Assembly: GCA_937862815.1 (NCBI GenBank)
Contig: CALMED010000038.1
Coordinates: forward strand, 1-64,000
Direction: 5' to 3'
From: an uncultured Chitinophagaceae bacterium
GTDB taxonomy: Bacteria; Bacteroidota; Bacteroidia; Chitinophagales; Chitinophagaceae
DNA: 64,000 nt
Part shown: positions 35,757 to 43,546 of the stretch, piece by piece
How the letters are laid out: each line of letters opens with the position of its first letter
Position numbering within the stretch: the stretch's first letter is position 1
Notes under the pieces: model-generated
Databases searched by the model: none
What the model was told of the DNA's origin: nothing
What the model saw: only the letters and a program-made list of their open reading frames with translations
Made by a program: the position numbers and the translations under genes

Positions 35757-36692
35757 ATGACGCAACACACAGAGGCAGGATCGGATCGGGGAGAGAGCGG
35801 GAGTTCTTTGCAATGGCGGACCAAACTGAAAGATTACGGGCAGCTGATCAAGTTTACCCTCAGCTTCATGGTGGTCTTCAGCAGCGTGATCGCCTACATG
35901 CTGGCTCCCAACGTGGTGGCGTATGACTTTGTAAGCATCGTTCTTTTATTTCTTGGAGGTATGCTGGTGACGGGCAGTGCCAATGCCATCAACCAGATTG
36001 CGGAAAAGGAAACCGACGCGGTGATGCAGCGCACGGCCAAACGGCCGGTAGCTTCGGGCCGCATGTCGGTGCAGGAAGCTACCGCGTTTGCGGTGGTGGG
36101 CAGCCTCCTCGGCTCTTTGATACTGGCCTGGTATTTCAGCTGGCAGGCCGCGGCCATCAGCCTGTTGAGTCTCTTCATCTACGGGTTTATCTACACCCCG
36201 TTGAAGAAGGTGAACTCCACGGCCGTGCTGGTGGGTGCCATCCCCGGCGCTTTGCCCTGCCTCATCGGCTGGGCGGCTGCGTACAACGGGGACGACTTTT
36301 CGTGGACCGGCGGATGGATCCTCTTCGCCATGCAGTTTCTCTGGCAGTTCCCCCATTTCTGGGCCATTGCCTGGGTGGCGCACGGCGACTACAGCAAGGC
36401 GGGCTTCAAGCTGCTCCCTTCGCAGCAGGGGCCCACGAAGTTCACGGCGGTGCAGACGATCATCTACTCGCTCCTGATGATCCCGGTAGGGATTCTTCCC
36501 TATATCATGGGCATGAGCGGAATGGTCAGCCTCTGGATCGTACTGGCAGCCAACCTGTTTATGGTGGCCCAGTGCATACGACTGTACATCGCCATGGATG
36601 TGAAGAGCGCCAGGCGGGTGATGTTCAGCAGCTACCTGTATTTGCCGGTGGTGCTCCTGGCGCTGCTGGCCGACAAACTGCCGCCGGCCTGA
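35757..36692 (+). CDS. ctaB: Protoheme IX farnesyltransferase (heme o synthase)
   Basis: 311 residues, UbiA-type prenyltransferase with eight or nine helices. The substrate motif is NAINQIAEKETDAVMQRTAK, i.e. NxxxExxxD followed by RT and KRP, a Bacteroidota variant of NxxxDxxxD. A second conserved loop is HFWAIAWVAHGDYSKAGFKL. It attaches a farnesyl chain to heme b to make heme o, the precursor of heme a for the neighbouring oxidase. It lies between coxA and the first coxC in the same operon. The polar N-terminus (about 25 residues) may start slightly later. Confidence 0.94.
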   Translation: MTQHTEAGSDRGESGSSLQWRTKLKDYGQLIKFTLSFMVVFSSVIAYMLAPNVVAYDFVSIVLLFLGGMLVTGSANAINQIAEKETDAVMQRTAKRPVASGRMSVQEATAFAVVGSLLGSLILAWYFSWQAAAISLLSLFIYGFIYTPLKKVNSTAVLVGAIPGALPCLIGWAAAYNGDDFSWTGGWILFAMQFLWQFPHFWAIAWVAHGDYSKAGFKLLPSQQGPTKFTAVQTIIYSLLMIPVGILPYIMGMSGMVSLWIVLAANLFMVAQCIRLYIAMDVKSARRVMFSSYLYLPVVLLALLADKLPPA

Positions 36693-36781
36693 AAACGGGC
36701 AGAAATAAATAAAAGCGACACAACGGATGTCGTAAACATAAAATTAAGACCGCTCCTGGCGGAGAAGGAACGAGAAGGAAT

Positions 36782-37348
36782 ATGGCGCAGGTTATGAGTG
36801 AAAGGAAACAAAAAATGCATCCCCACAAGTTTACACTGTGGGTGGCCATCGGCAGCATCACCATGATGTTTGCCGGCTTTACGAGTGCGTACATTGTAAA
36901 GAGCAACATGGCCGGATGGGTGCCGGTGCAGATGCCGCAGATCTTTTATTTATCCACCGTGCTCATCCTGGGCAGCAGTGCCACCATTTACCTGGCGCAG
37001 CAGGCCTTCCGCCAGCGGCTCATGGCCCGTTACCGGTTGCTCATCACCGTTACCGCGGTGCTGGGCCTGGCCTTCCTCGTAACGCAGTTCATCGGCTTTT
37101 CCCAACTGTGGGAACAGAAGGTGACCCTGAAGGACAGTGTGGCCGGCGCATTCTTTTACATCATCACGGGGGTGCACGGTCTCCACGTATTGGGTGGAGT
37201 GGTGGCCCTGCTGGTGATCTTTGCCCGGGCGTACAGCGCCCAAACCCGGTACTACAGTTCCACCCCCATTGAAGTGGCAGCTGTGTACTGGCATTTTGTA
37301 GATATTTTATGGATCTATCTGTTCGTGTTTTTCCTGATGGTATCCTGA
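36782..37348 (+). CDS. Cytochrome c oxidase subunit III paralogue 1 (short)
   Basis: 188 residues, five membrane helices, heme-copper oxidase subunit III family. Phrases are HKFTLWVAIGSITMMFAGFTSAYIV, FFYIITGVHGLHVLGGVVAL and the C-terminal AVYWHFVDILWIYLFVFF. The first start gives MAQVMSERKQKMHPHKF; the second Met is equally possible. Two consecutive coxC-like genes are usual in this operon type. This shorter one precedes the longer paralogue by 42 bp. It carries no metal and stabilises subunit I. Confidence 0.92.
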   Translation: MAQVMSERKQKMHPHKFTLWVAIGSITMMFAGFTSAYIVKSNMAGWVPVQMPQIFYLSTVLILGSSATIYLAQQAFRQRLMARYRLLITVTAVLGLAFLVTQFIGFSQLWEQKVTLKDSVAGAFFYIITGVHGLHVLGGVVALLVIFARAYSAQTRYYSSTPIEVAAVYWHFVDILWIYLFVFFLMVS

Positions 37349-37390
37349 AAATAGAACCTTAAAACAATTCTGAACTTTAAACATTTGTAA

Positions 37391-38065
37391 ATGGAACACG
37401 CAGTACCGGCTAACACAAAATGGTGGAACGGGGGGAAGAGTCCCTTCAACGTGGAGTATGGGAAATTAATGATGTGGTATTTCCTGATGAGTGACGCCTT
37501 CACCTTTGGCGCCCTGCTCATCTCGTACGGCACCGTCCGCTTTTCCAGCAACTCCTGGCCCGACCCCAACTACGTGTTCAACTCGTTTCCCCTTGCCGGG
37601 CACGCCAACCTGCCGCTGGTATTTGTGAGCCTGATGACGTTCATCCTGATTGTTAGCTCGGTAACCATGGTGCTGGCCGTACACGAAGGCCATCACGGTA
37701 ACAAGAAGGGCGTTATCAAGTGGATGCTCTGGACCATCCTGGGCGGCTTTGCCTTCCTCGGCTGCCAGGCCTGGGAGTGGACCCACCTCTATCACCAGGG
37801 CGCCTGGTGGGGCAGCAACCCCTTCCCCAATGCGGATGGCACGGTGGCTTCCTCCAACTTCTCCAACTTCTTCTTTACCATCACCGGGTTCCACGGCTTT
37901 CACGTGTTCTCCGGCGTGGTGATCAACATCATTGTCACCATCATGGCCTGGAAAGGCGTATTTGAACGCCGCGGCCACTACCTCATGATTGAGAAAGTGG
38001 GGCTCTACTGGCACTTTGTAGACCTGGTATGGGTATTCGTATTCCTTTTCTTCTATCTTGTTTAA
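37391..38065 (+). CDS. Cytochrome c oxidase subunit III paralogue 2
   Basis: 224 residues, subunit III family. The start MEHAVPANTKWWNGGKSPFN is typical of the second Bacteroidota coxC. Helices include LMMWYFLMSDAFTFGALLI, LVFVSLMTFILIVSSVTMVL, FFFTITGFHGFHVFSGVVIN and the C-terminal GLYWHFVDLVWVFVFLFFYLV. A long loop with EWTHLYHQGAWWGSNPFPNA separates the halves. It shares the YWHFVD signature with the preceding paralogue, consistent with an old duplication. It follows by 42 bp and precedes the subunit IV gene by 32 bp. Confidence 0.93.
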   Translation: MEHAVPANTKWWNGGKSPFNVEYGKLMMWYFLMSDAFTFGALLISYGTVRFSSNSWPDPNYVFNSFPLAGHANLPLVFVSLMTFILIVSSVTMVLAVHEGHHGNKKGVIKWMLWTILGGFAFLGCQAWEWTHLYHQGAWWGSNPFPNADGTVASSNFSNFFFTITGFHGFHVFSGVVINIIVTIMAWKGVFERRGHYLMIEKVGLYWHFVDLVWVFVFLFFYLV

Positions 38066-38097
38066 CCCTCATTGCAAACAACTGAACTTCTTCTGAT

Positions 38098-38523
38098 ATG
38101 GAACATCAAACTTTTGGCGGCGAAGTAACGGTACATCACGAACCCGCACCCGATAACGTAAAACGGATCATCCGCACCACGATCCTTCTCTCCATCATCA
38201 CCATCATTGAGCTGGGAATCGGCTACCTGCTGTACCTCACCAGCTTTGGTGATACCGTGGACCTGATGTTCAAGGGGGCTGTGATCATCCTCTCCTTTGC
38301 CAAGGCCTTTTACATCGTGTCGGTGTTCATGCACCTGGGCGATGAGATCCGCAACCTCATCATGACCATTGTGGTGCCGCTGTTGCTCTTTGTATGGTTT
38401 ATCATCGCCTTCCTGTGGGATGGTAATTCCTGGAAAAACCTGCGCAATGATTATGCGCCCAAGGATCCCGTAAAGTTCGAGCAGCAGGTAACGGAACCTG
38501 TGAAGGAAGGAGGATTGAACTGA
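38098..38523 (+). CDS. Cytochrome c oxidase subunit IV family protein
   Basis: 141 residues. Three membrane helices (TTILLSIITIIELGIGYLL, VIILSFAKAFYIVSVFMHLGD and LIMTIVVPLLLFVWFIIAF) match the COX4/CyoD-like pattern, with the conserved AKAFYIVSVFMHL. It is the last gene of the act-cox operon. A strong intrinsic terminator starts 21 bp after its stop codon. Its role is small-subunit assembly or stability of the oxidase. Confidence 0.9.
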   Translation: MEHQTFGGEVTVHHEPAPDNVKRIIRTTILLSIITIIELGIGYLLYLTSFGDTVDLMFKGAVIILSFAKAFYIVSVFMHLGDEIRNLIMTIVVPLLLFVWFIIAFLWDGNSWKNLRNDYAPKDPVKFEQQVTEPVKEGGLN

Positions 38524-38543
38524 TTGTAATTTTCTTCAAAAGC

Positions 38544-38587
38544 AATCGTCCCGGTTCACCTCCTGCAGGCAACCGGGGCGATTTTTT
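38544..38587 (+). terminator. Rho-independent terminator of the act-cox operon
   Basis: AATCGTCCCGGTT pairs with AACCGGGGCGATT (38571-38583) in a 13-bp stem with one G-T pair. The loop is 14 nt and itself contains CCTGCAGG. A T-run reaches 38587. It lies 21 bp downstream of the subunit IV stop. Confidence 0.85.
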
Positions 38588-38638
38588 ATCCGCCAACCAC
38601 CGGGCTTAGCGGTTATGTGGTGAAAGTATTCAACGTGT

Positions 38639-39337
38639 ATGAGTAAAAAAGCTATCTGGGCATTGCTACTGGTACTGGGTGTTCCCCTCACCGCGTATTT
38701 CCTGGTGAAATATTTCAGCGAAGAGGCCGTCGTAATGCCAAGGCGTTATTTTCACGATTCGGTGGTGGAGAAAACAAAAGACGGCAAGCTGTACAAGGAT
38801 ACAGTGTGGCACTCTGTGGCCAATTTCACCTTCACCAACCAGCTGGGGCAGACGGTTTCCGCTGATGAGGTAAAGGGAAAGATCCTTGTGGTGGATTTCT
38901 TCTTCACCCGCTGTCCCAATCCCTGTCCCACGCTCACCCGCAACATGAAGCGGATGCAGGATTCCTACCTCAAAACCGACACGCTCATTCATTTTATTTC
39001 GTTTTCGGTGGATCCATCCCGCGACAGCGTGCCGGTGCTCAAGGCCTATGCCGATCGCTTTGGCGTGCGCCACAACAACTGGTGGATGCTCACCGGGGAG
39101 AAAAAAGATATTTATGACCTGGCCTTCAATGAATTTAAAGCGGCCGTGGTGGATGGAGGTAACGTAGATACAGCCTTCATTCATACCAGCAAATTCTACC
39201 TGCTCGACAAAGAGCGGGTGATCCGGGGTTGGTACGACGGCACCGATACAGCCTCCCTGCGTAAAATGGCCCGCGACATCAGTCTGCTGATTCTCGAAAA
39301 AGACAAGAAGAAAAAACGCAACCTGTTCCGAAAATAA
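38639..39337 (+). CDS. SCO1/SenC family copper chaperone
   Basis: 232 residues. An N-terminal membrane anchor (AIWALLLVLGVPLTAYFLV) precedes a periplasmic thioredoxin fold. The copper site is RCPNPCPTL with Cys92 and Cys96, and the partner His lies in DTAFIHTSKFYLLD. SCO proteins deliver copper to the CuA centre of oxidase subunit II or keep its cysteines reduced. Placement right after the cox operon fits. The last 20 residues are strongly basic (KDKKKKRNLFRK). Confidence 0.94.
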   Translation: MSKKAIWALLLVLGVPLTAYFLVKYFSEEAVVMPRRYFHDSVVEKTKDGKLYKDTVWHSVANFTFTNQLGQTVSADEVKGKILVVDFFFTRCPNPCPTLTRNMKRMQDSYLKTDTLIHFISFSVDPSRDSVPVLKAYADRFGVRHNNWWMLTGEKKDIYDLAFNEFKAAVVDGGNVDTAFIHTSKFYLLDKERVIRGWYDGTDTASLRKMARDISLLILEKDKKKKRNLFRK

Positions 39338-39347
39338 ATTCCAGCGC

Positions 39348-39944
39348 ATGTCCGAACATCACAGCTCCCATCATCGCCGCCACCGGCACTCCCGCGGCAT
39401 TGTACTGAAACCCGCGCTTAAAAAGAACGACCGGCTGGCCTATGTACTTATTGGTATTGTTTCTGTTGTGGTATTTGCAGCCGTCGTGCTTCTGGGACAG
39501 GTGAAGCTGGATGTGAACCTGGGGTTTGATAAGCACATTTTTGCCCGCATCAATGCACTTATTAACACCTTTGTGGCCTTATTGCTGCTGGGCGCACTCT
39601 GGGCTGCCAAAGACAAACGATACGAAACCCACAAAAAACTGATGCTGTGGGCCATCGGGTTGTCGGTATTGTTTCTTGTTTCCTACATCGCCCATCACCT
39701 CCTGTCGGAATCAACTACCTATGGCGGATCGGGACTTGTAAAACTGGTGTACTATTTTATTCTTATCACCCACATTTTTCTGGCGGGCGTTATGCTGCCC
39801 TTCATTTTGTTTACGGCTTACCGGGCATTAACGGGTGAGTACGACAAGCACCGCAAACTGGCCCGCATCACCTGGCCCCTGTGGTTGTACATAGCTATAA
39901 CGGGCGTGGTGGTGTACCTGATGATCAGTCCGTATTATACCTGA
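39348..39944 (+). CDS. DUF420 family membrane protein
   Basis: 198 residues. A His/Arg-rich cytoplasmic N-terminus (SEHHSSHHRRHRHSRG) is followed by five membrane helices. The DUF420 signature is FARINALINTFVALLLLGALW, then KDKRYETHKKLMLWAIGLSVLF, YFILITHIFLAGVMLPF and EYDKHRKLARITWPLWLYI. The family is routinely linked to cytochrome oxidase loci (CtaM-like) and may help assembly; this role is inference. It is 10 bp downstream of the SCO gene, and its 3' end overlaps the convergent nucleotidyltransferase gene by 10 bp. Confidence 0.9.
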   Translation: MSEHHSSHHRRHRHSRGIVLKPALKKNDRLAYVLIGIVSVVVFAAVVLLGQVKLDVNLGFDKHIFARINALINTFVALLLLGALWAAKDKRYETHKKLMLWAIGLSVLFLVSYIAHHLLSESTTYGGSGLVKLVYYFILITHIFLAGVMLPFILFTAYRALTGEYDKHRKLARITWPLWLYIAITGVVVYLMISPYYT

Positions 39945-40399
39945 TCTTCCTCTTCCCGGGGAAGGTTTTCTATATCGTTTAAGTCTTTATAACGGCCGGC
40001 TGCTTTCTTTGCCTGCAGTAAATGATGCAGGTGGATGACACGAACAGGCGTTTCATCCATCGTTTCCATAGTTGCTTTTCTGTACGTTTCACGGAAATCC
40101 AGACCCTTCACCTGCGTCATTATTTCAATGGCATAGGGCGGAACACCTAATGCAAATACGTCATAGGCATCCGAAAAAAACTGATCTGCGGGAACCGCCC
40201 CGGCCGGAGCGCCAAACAACTGAAACGCCCGCAGCAGCTTTTTGTAGTTTTCCGGTGTTTTCTCAACCCATATATCCAGGTCGCCGGTTGACCGGCTGTA
40301 ACCGCGTAGGATAACCGCATAACCGCCAACCAGGATATAGGATACGCCGCCTTGGTTGAGCGCATGAATAAAATCCCTGAAATCATCATTCAGAAACAT
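39935..40399 (-). CDS. Nucleotidyltransferase, possible toxin of a two-gene module
   Basis: 154 residues with a minimal nucleotidyltransferase (pol-beta type) active site: GGYAVILRGYSRSTGDLDIWVE, that is GG followed by DxD. The C-terminal region is helical with VIHLHHLLQAKKAAGRYKDLND. Small nucleotidyltransferases encoded next to a short helical protein often form HEPN-MNT- or AbiEii-like toxin-antitoxin pairs. Here the partner is the 71-residue gene 1 bp upstream. It could equally be a stand-alone sugar-phosphate or antibiotic nucleotidyltransferase. Its 3' end overlaps the convergent DUF420 gene. Confidence 0.78.
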   Translation of the reverse strand: MFLNDDFRDFIHALNQGGVSYILVGGYAVILRGYSRSTGDLDIWVEKTPENYKKLLRAFQLFGAPAGAVPADQFFSDAYDVFALGVPPYAIEIMTQVKGLDFRETYRKATMETMDETPVRVIHLHHLLQAKKAAGRYKDLNDIENLPREEEDQV

Positions 40400-40400
40400 G

Positions 40401-40616
40401 TTAGTAGGGATGTTTTCTGCTTTTGTACACGGAACGGTCCACTTTGCCCTTTAAAAAATCAGAAACCCGGTATGCCACTTCTGTCATGACGGCCGCAGCG
40501 GCCATCCGCTCTTCCGGGGTGCGGTGGTGCCAGTACTGAAAATCAATATTTCCGTGCTTTTCCATTTTATAAGCCTTGTACATCTTTCTGTTGGATGCGG
40601 GCGGTTGTTGCGGCAT
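40401..40616 (-). CDS. Small helical protein, partner of the nucleotidyltransferase
   Basis: 71 residues, or 54 if started at the third Met (MEKHGNIDFQYWHHRTPEERM). The body is mostly helical (EERMAAAAVMTEVAYRVSDF) with a basic tail. Short proteins with a W..RTPEER.. helix commonly precede nucleotidyltransferase genes in Bacteroidota. The gene ends 1 bp before the nucleotidyltransferase start, so translation should be coupled. An antitoxin or adaptor role is plausible but inferred only from position. Confidence 0.65.
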   Translation of the reverse strand: MPQQPPASNRKMYKAYKMEKHGNIDFQYWHHRTPEERMAAAAVMTEVAYRVSDFLKGKVDRSVYKSRKHPY

Positions 40617-40682
40617 GATTCAAAATACGGCTTTTTTGACGGGAATTACAAGGTGTACTCAATCTGTTCTCTCCTCTCCGGT

Positions 40683-41099
40683 TCATCTGCCTTTTGTTTC
40701 GATACAGGCTACCAGGTAATTCAGCAGCACTTCTGCTTCTTCCCGCTGTAAAAATGGTGCCGTCCATTTTTCGCCCGGCAGGTGTACCACCAGGTTGGCA
40801 TACCCGTTGCGGCGTTGCCAGGGACTGCTGTGCTGTCTCACCGATACAATACATTCGGTGCGCACCAATATTTGCTGTTCACCCCAAACCCCGTGCCTCA
40901 TTTCAACGGCTTGTTCCTTTGCCAACAAACGGATTTTTCGTTGCCGTACCCACAGGTGCACGATGCGGTATGTGAATGGCAATACTACCCACAGGACATG
41001 CCAGCCGTACCACCATTCTATTGCCAATGCGGCTATGCTGCAAGCAGGCAGTACATGCAGTAGCACGCGCCGGTACACATATGTTATTTTGAACCACAA
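40683..41099 (-). pseudogene. bPH_2 (YdbS/YdbT-like) domain protein, probably a 5'-truncated remnant
   Basis: 138 residues from a TTG at 41099. No ATG, GTG or TTG lies further upstream in the open frame, although the frame stays open toward uvrB. The sequence matches the last module of YdbT-type proteins: two membrane helices, then QAVEMRHGVWGEQQILVRTECIVSVRQH, SPWQRRNGYANLVVHLPG and EAEVLLNYLVACIE. Full YdbT-like proteins have three such PH modules and about 480 residues. Only one is present here, directly after uvrB. It may be a remnant or a short stand-alone membrane protein. Start confidence is low. Confidence 0.55.
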
Positions 41100-41136
41100 A
41101 GTACCGGAAGCGCCAAGTGGTACGAACGGGGTTTGA

Positions 41137-41153
41137 CGAAATTTAAAATTTCG
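41137..41153. repeat. Inverted repeat between uvrB and the PH-domain ORF
   Basis: CGAAATTTAAAATTTCG: 8-bp arms around one base, followed on the plus side by TTTACTG. It may act as a weak terminator or a protein site; nothing decides. Confidence 0.4.
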
Positions 41154-41169
41154 TTTACTGTAAATCCTC

Positions 41170-43215
41170 TTATTTCTGCGCTTTCATTCCCTCCAGCTCC
41201 TGCTGCATACGGAACATCTCATCCCGCAGACGGGCGGCTTCCATAAAGTCGAGGTCGCGGGCCGCTTTTTCCATGGCCTTCCTGGTTTTGACAATGGCTT
41301 TTTCCAGCTGCGGAATGGTCTGGTACTGTTCCTGTTCTTCGGCGGCGCTCTGCACCAGTTCGCCATCGGGGGCAACAGCGTACGGTTTATTGGTATCGTA
41401 GCCTTTGATGTCGAGCACGGAGGTTTGCTGCAGCACCTGTTCCACTGATTTTTTCACCGTTTTGGGTGTAATGCCGTGTTCGATGTTGTAGGCGATCTGT
41501 TTTTCGCGGCGGCGGTTGGTCTCTTCGATGGTGCGGCGCATGCTCTCCGTCATTTTATCGCCGTAGAAAATCACCAGGCCATCCACGTTGCGGGCGGCGC
41601 GTCCGGCTGTCTGCGTTAAGCTTTTTTCGTTGCGCAGGAATCCTTCCTTATCGGCGTCCAGGATGGCCACCAGGCTCACTTCGGGGAGGTCGAGCCCTTC
41701 CCGCAGCAGGTTCACGCCCACCAGCACATCAATTTCGCCGAGGCGCAGCTGGCGCAGGATCTCCACGCGGTCGAGCGTGTGCACTTCGCTGTGGATGTAT
41801 TTGGATTTGATGTCAATCCGCTGCAGGTATTTATCCATCTCCTCTGCCATGCGTTTGGTGAGGGTGGTCACCAGCACGCGGTCGCCTTTACGTACCCGCT
41901 TGTCAATTTCGTGCAGCAGGTCGTCAATCTGGTTGGTGCTGGGCCGTACTTCGATGGGTGGGTCAAGCAGGCCGGTGGGCCGCACCACCTGTTCCACAAC
42001 AATACCCCCCGTTTTTTCAAGTTCATAGTCATCGGGGGTGGCGCTCACAAACAGCACCTGGTTGAGCATGCTTTCAAATTCGTGGAAATTGAGCGGCCGG
42101 TTATCGAGGGCGCTGGGCAGGCGGAAGCCGTAATCAACAAGGTTCATCTTGCGGCTGCGGTCGCCGCCGTACATGCCGCTCACCTGCGGGATGGTCTGGT
42201 GACTTTCGTCAATGATCATCAGAAAGTCTTTCGGAAAATAGTCGAGCAGGCAGAAGGGGCGGGTACCCGGCTGCCGGCGGTCGAAGAAGCGGGAGTAGTT
42301 TTCGATGCCGTTGCAGTAGCCCAGTTCGCGTATCATCTCCAGGTCGTAGTTCACCCGCTCGGTGATGCGCTGGGCTTCAATGTATTTACCTACGTTTTTG
42401 AAATACCCGGCCTGGGCCGCCGCCTCATCCTGAATTTCACAGATGATCTGCTGCATCATGTCTTTGGGTGCCAGGTAGAGGTTGGCGGGGAAGATGGCTG
42501 CGTTATCCACGGTGCCGATGCGTTTGCCGGTTTTGATTTCGATGGTTTCCAGTTCTTCGATCTCGTCGCCAAAGAACGTGATGCGGTAGCCGAAGTCCAC
42601 GTAGGGCAGGTTGATGTCAACGGTATCGCCTTTGACACGGAAGCTGCCCCTTCCGAACTCACCCTGGCTGCGGGTGTAGAGGCTGTTGACGAGGCTGTGC
42701 AGGAAGCCCTGGCGGGAGATGGTTTGTCCGCGTGCAATACGGATGATGCCGTTCTCAAACTCGGTGGGGTTGCCCATGCCGTAGATGCAGCTCACACTGG
42801 CCACCACGATGATATCGCGGCGCCCGCTGAGCAGTTCGCTGGTGGCCTGCAGGCGCAGTTTGTCGAGTTCTTCGTTGATGTTGAGGTCTTTCTCAATGTA
42901 GGTATCGCTTACCGGCAGGTAGGCTTCCGGCTGGTAGTAGTCGTAGTAACTCACAAAATAGCCCACGGCGTTTTCGGGGAAAAACTGCTTGAACTCACCG
43001 TAGAGCTGGGCCACCAGCGTTTTGTTGTGGGTGAGCACGAGGGTGGGCCGCTGCACGTTCCGGATCACGTTGGCCATGGTGAAGGTCTTCCCGCTGCCGG
43101 TCACCCCCAGCAGGGTCTGGAATTGTTCGCCTTGCAGGATGCCTTCCGTCAGCTGGCGGATGGCTTCCGGCTGGTCGCCGGCGGGCTGGTAGGGGGCGTG
43201 TAGGCGGAAGGGCAT
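41170..43215 (-). CDS. uvrB: Excinuclease ABC subunit UvrB
   Basis: 681 residues, normal length. Walker A is GVTGSGKT at 37-44. The beta-hairpin region shows YYDYYQPEAYLPVSDTYIEK, the helicase motif shows LMIIDESHQTIPQVSGMYGGD, and motif VI is QTAGRAARN. The C-terminal UVR domain (KAARDLDFMEAARLRDEMF) binds UvrC. It loads onto damaged DNA after UvrA and prepares the incision complex for nucleotide excision repair. A TAATTTTG -7 element lies 18-25 nt upstream of the ATG (43233-43240). Confidence 0.98.
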   Translation of the reverse strand: MPFRLHAPYQPAGDQPEAIRQLTEGILQGEQFQTLLGVTGSGKTFTMANVIRNVQRPTLVLTHNKTLVAQLYGEFKQFFPENAVGYFVSYYDYYQPEAYLPVSDTYIEKDLNINEELDKLRLQATSELLSGRRDIIVVASVSCIYGMGNPTEFENGIIRIARGQTISRQGFLHSLVNSLYTRSQGEFGRGSFRVKGDTVDINLPYVDFGYRITFFGDEIEELETIEIKTGKRIGTVDNAAIFPANLYLAPKDMMQQIICEIQDEAAAQAGYFKNVGKYIEAQRITERVNYDLEMIRELGYCNGIENYSRFFDRRQPGTRPFCLLDYFPKDFLMIIDESHQTIPQVSGMYGGDRSRKMNLVDYGFRLPSALDNRPLNFHEFESMLNQVLFVSATPDDYELEKTGGIVVEQVVRPTGLLDPPIEVRPSTNQIDDLLHEIDKRVRKGDRVLVTTLTKRMAEEMDKYLQRIDIKSKYIHSEVHTLDRVEILRQLRLGEIDVLVGVNLLREGLDLPEVSLVAILDADKEGFLRNEKSLTQTAGRAARNVDGLVIFYGDKMTESMRRTIEETNRRREKQIAYNIEHGITPKTVKKSVEQVLQQTSVLDIKGYDTNKPYAVAPDGELVQSAAEEQEQYQTIPQLEKAIVKTRKAMEKAARDLDFMEAARLRDEMFRMQQELEGMKAQK

Positions 43216-43232
43216 GTGTGTGATTGAATAGT

Positions 43233-43240
43233 CAAAATTA
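43233..43240 (-). promoter_or_regulatory. -7 element of uvrB
   Basis: The minus strand reads TAATTTTG, a perfect TAnnTTTG match, ending 17 nt before the uvrB ATG. I see no SOS-type palindrome nearby. Confidence 0.45.
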
Positions 43241-43371
43241 CGGGTTGGGGAGTAAGCTCAGTGCAGGGCCGGGGAATTGTGGCAGCATCCCGGAAGCAGA
43301 TCTGCAGAGGCGGGTGTCCGGTGCCGCTCGTGTGCCCGTTTCCTAAACCCCTCCATGCCGGTATCCCTTCT

Positions 43372-43416
43372 ACCTGAATTTAGGTATTGCGGGAGCGGTA
43401 TCTTTTTTCTACTTTG
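43372..43416 (+). promoter_or_regulatory. Palindrome-headed promoter A, drives the 1365-aa T9SS protein
   Basis: Palindrome ACCTGAATTTAGGT (43372-43385), TTG at 43387-43389, a 20-bp spacer, and the -7-like TACTTTG at 43410-43416. The geometry is identical to promoters B (47772) and C (47959). Confidence 0.65.
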
Positions 43417-43546
43417 TACCACCGTGCGAAAGCGCGCCCCACCCATTCCGCACCCGGCTGACCTGATGTAGTAACGGCCCTTTTCTACGTTCGTCGCTCC
43501 GAAAACCAACCGGCAGCTTATCAATTATTCATCTAATACCAAACGC

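Larger units (their letters stand above)
43216..43546. other. Divergent promoter region between uvrB and the large T9SS protein
   Basis: 331 bp. It holds the uvrB -7 element (43233-43240, minus) and the palindrome-headed promoter at 43372-43416 (plus), leaving a 5' leader of about 125 nt for the large gene. No credible ORF. The GC-rich middle shows no clear hairpin. Confidence 0.6.

Noticed and set aside
41779-43203. 474-codon open frame opposite uvrB
   Set aside because: uvrB on the minus strand is certain. The opposite reading has no family resemblance and mirrors its codon bias.
43258-43524. 88-codon minus frame upstream of the T9SS gene
   Set aside because: It spans promoter A and lacks a protein-like pattern.
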